NCBI GenBank assembly: GCA_037179515.1
Contig: JAXCGZ010005724.1
Span: 7,501 to 17,500 of the forward strand
Direction: 5' to 3'
Length of the DNA stretch: 10,000 nucleotides
Source: Halocaridina rubra
Taxonomy: Eukaryota > Arthropoda > Malacostraca > Decapoda > Atyidae
Shown: positions 8,734-10,000 of the stretch, one piece after another
How positions within the stretch are numbered: the first letter of the stretch is position 1
Layout: each line of letters begins with the position of its first letter
Notes under the pieces: generated by a model
Databases searched by the model: none
Told to the model about the DNA's origin: nothing
Seen by the model: only the letters and a program-made list of their open reading frames with translations
Made by a program: the position numbers and the translations under genes

Positions 8734-10000
8734 CAAGATGCTGGAAACAAGCAAATGTGATACCTATCTTTAAAAAGGGAAGGAGGGATACGGCTCTGAA
8801 CTATAGACCAGTTTCCTTGACCAGCATAGTTTGCAAAGTTATGGAGAAGCTACTAAGGAAACATATCTCTCTTCACTTGGAATCCTTCAACTTTTTGTCA
8901 GTGAGGCAACAAGGTTTCAGAGAAGGTAGATCAACAGTAACAAACTTATTAGAATTTTATGATGAGGTAAGCCAAATCTTACAGGAAAGAGAGGGCTGGG
9001 CAGATTACATATTCCTAGACTTCCAGAAAGCGTTTGACACTGTTCCACATGGGAGACTTATTAGGAAGCTGCAATCAATGGCTAGAATAGGTGGAAATGT
9101 TTTGGAATGGATAAAAACTTACTTAGAAGGAAGGGAACAGAGGGTTAGAGTAAGACACTCAGTGTCTGAATGGAGAAGAGTTAGTAGTGGAGTTCCACAG
9201 GGTTCAGTTTTAGGGCCACTTTTGTTCCTTGTATATGTAAATGACCTACCAGAGTCTGTAAATTCATTCATGAATATGTTTGCAGATGATGCAAAGATTG
9301 TGAAGAAAGTAAAAAACGAGAACAATGGTAGAGAACTTCAGGAGGATCTAAATAATCTGCATGAGTGGTCAGAAAAGTGGCTAATGAAATTCAATACTTC
9401 AGAATGTAAGGTAATGAGTATGGGTACAAGTGCAAGAAGGCCCAAGCTTGACTACTCGGTGGCTGGAGTACAACTTCAAGAGACAGAAAATGAGAGAGAT
9501 CTAGAAGTAAACATACTGGCAGATTTGTCTCCAGAAATACATATAAATGGCGTAGTAAGGGCAGCATATGCATTCTTATCAAATGTAAGGGTAGCCTTCA
9601 GGCACATGGACAAGGAAATGTTCAGAAATATATATATAACCTATGTGAGGCCAAAATTTGAATATGCAGCCCCCTTTTGGAATCCGCACTTGAAAAAGCA
9701 CACAGCTAAGCTTGAAAAAGTTCAAAGACATGCCACGAAACTGGTGCCAGAAATACGCAATCTCAGTTATGATGAGAGGCTGAGGGAATTAGACTTACCA
9801 TCACTCGAAGCTAGAAGAGTGAGGGGGGATATGGTGACAGTCTTTAAATTCCTTCATGGTTATGATAGAGTGGATAGGGATGGATATTTTGATATGGCAG
9901 GCTCTAGAACTAGAGGTCATAGCTTGAAGCTTCGTAAGAAAACTTCTTTGCAAGATGTAAGGAAATACTTTTTCAGTGTAAGAGTAGTTGATAATTGGAA
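8733..10000 (+). mobile_element. Second, 5'-truncated copy of the same LINE
   Basis: From 8733 onward the sequence matches 7283-8550 of the first copy at a constant offset of 1450, so there is no net indel over 1268 bp. I count 29 substitutions (about 97.7% identity). The copy lacks 5' UTR, ORF1, endonuclease and the first part of RT. 5' truncation is the usual product of incomplete target-primed reverse transcription. The orientation is the same as the first copy, and the copy continues past the window edge. Confidence 0.95.
8733..10000 (+). pseudogene. Reverse transcriptase remnant of the truncated LINE copy
   Basis: The frame starting with codon 8733-8735 is open to the window edge without a stop: PRCWKQANVIPIFKKG, then LDFQKAFD, SGVPQGS, FADD at 9279-9290 and the CR1-type C-terminal region. 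It lacks its natural start and the upstream domains, so it cannot make a working ORF2 protein. Compared with copy one there are about 12 amino-acid changes, for example H to Q in the QHGF motif (about 8910), C to Y before LDFQ, L to F after VRPK and R to G in DRYF. The catalytic FADD and VPQG are unchanged. Confidence 0.9.

Noticed and set aside
7669..9582. Minus-strand frames that occur in pairs with nearly the same protein
   Set aside because: They are antisense shadows of the RT coding sequence in the two LINE copies, so the pairing simply reflects the 1450-bp offset.

Overview
The window is animal nuclear DNA dominated by mobile-element sequence. No host gene, bacterial operon or CRISPR array is visible. 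Very long dinucleotide microsatellites, an AT-rich background and CR1/L2-like non-LTR retrotransposons fit an invertebrate genome. A decapod crustacean is a reasonable guess, but nothing here proves the taxon.

Layout. 1-4324 is non-coding: AT-rich sequence with a (TC)n tract (1013-1078), a 25-bp minisatellite of seven copies (2369-2540), a 19-bp tandem duplication (3598-3635), and two GC-richer blocks (about 1850-2350 and 3800-4130) that could be relics of unrecognised repeats. 4325-4535 is best read on the minus strand as a tRNA-derived SINE: Pol III boxes A and B in a tRNA-like head, a short body and an (AT)48 tail. About 4599-8733 is a nearly full-length CR1/L2-like LINE. ORF1 (coiled coil plus RRM-like domain) overlaps ORF2 (APE-type endonuclease plus reverse transcriptase). 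A very short 3' UTR follows, with a perfect-stem hairpin, two 14-bp terminal repeats and a (CA)n tail. From 8733 to the window edge lies a second, 5'-truncated copy of the same LINE in the same orientation. It starts in the RT domain directly at the end of the first copy's (CA)n tail.

How the parts work together. ORF1 would bind element RNA. ORF2 would nick the target and reverse transcribe from the 3' hairpin/repeat end. The SINE has no proteins of its own and would borrow such a machinery. The first LINE copy carries two single-base frame breaks, at a G run in ORF1 and at a T run in the endonuclease. It is therefore inactive as read, or the breaks are sequencing errors.

Most interesting points: ORF2 has no AUG before its endonuclease domain, while a heptamer of the -1 slippery type (A AAT TTT) sits in the correct phase at the start of the ORF1/ORF2 overlap. 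The second copy (about 97.7% identical by hand count, no indels over 1268 bp) is joined to the first copy's microsatellite tail. No dramatic new system is evident beyond this retrotransposon biology.
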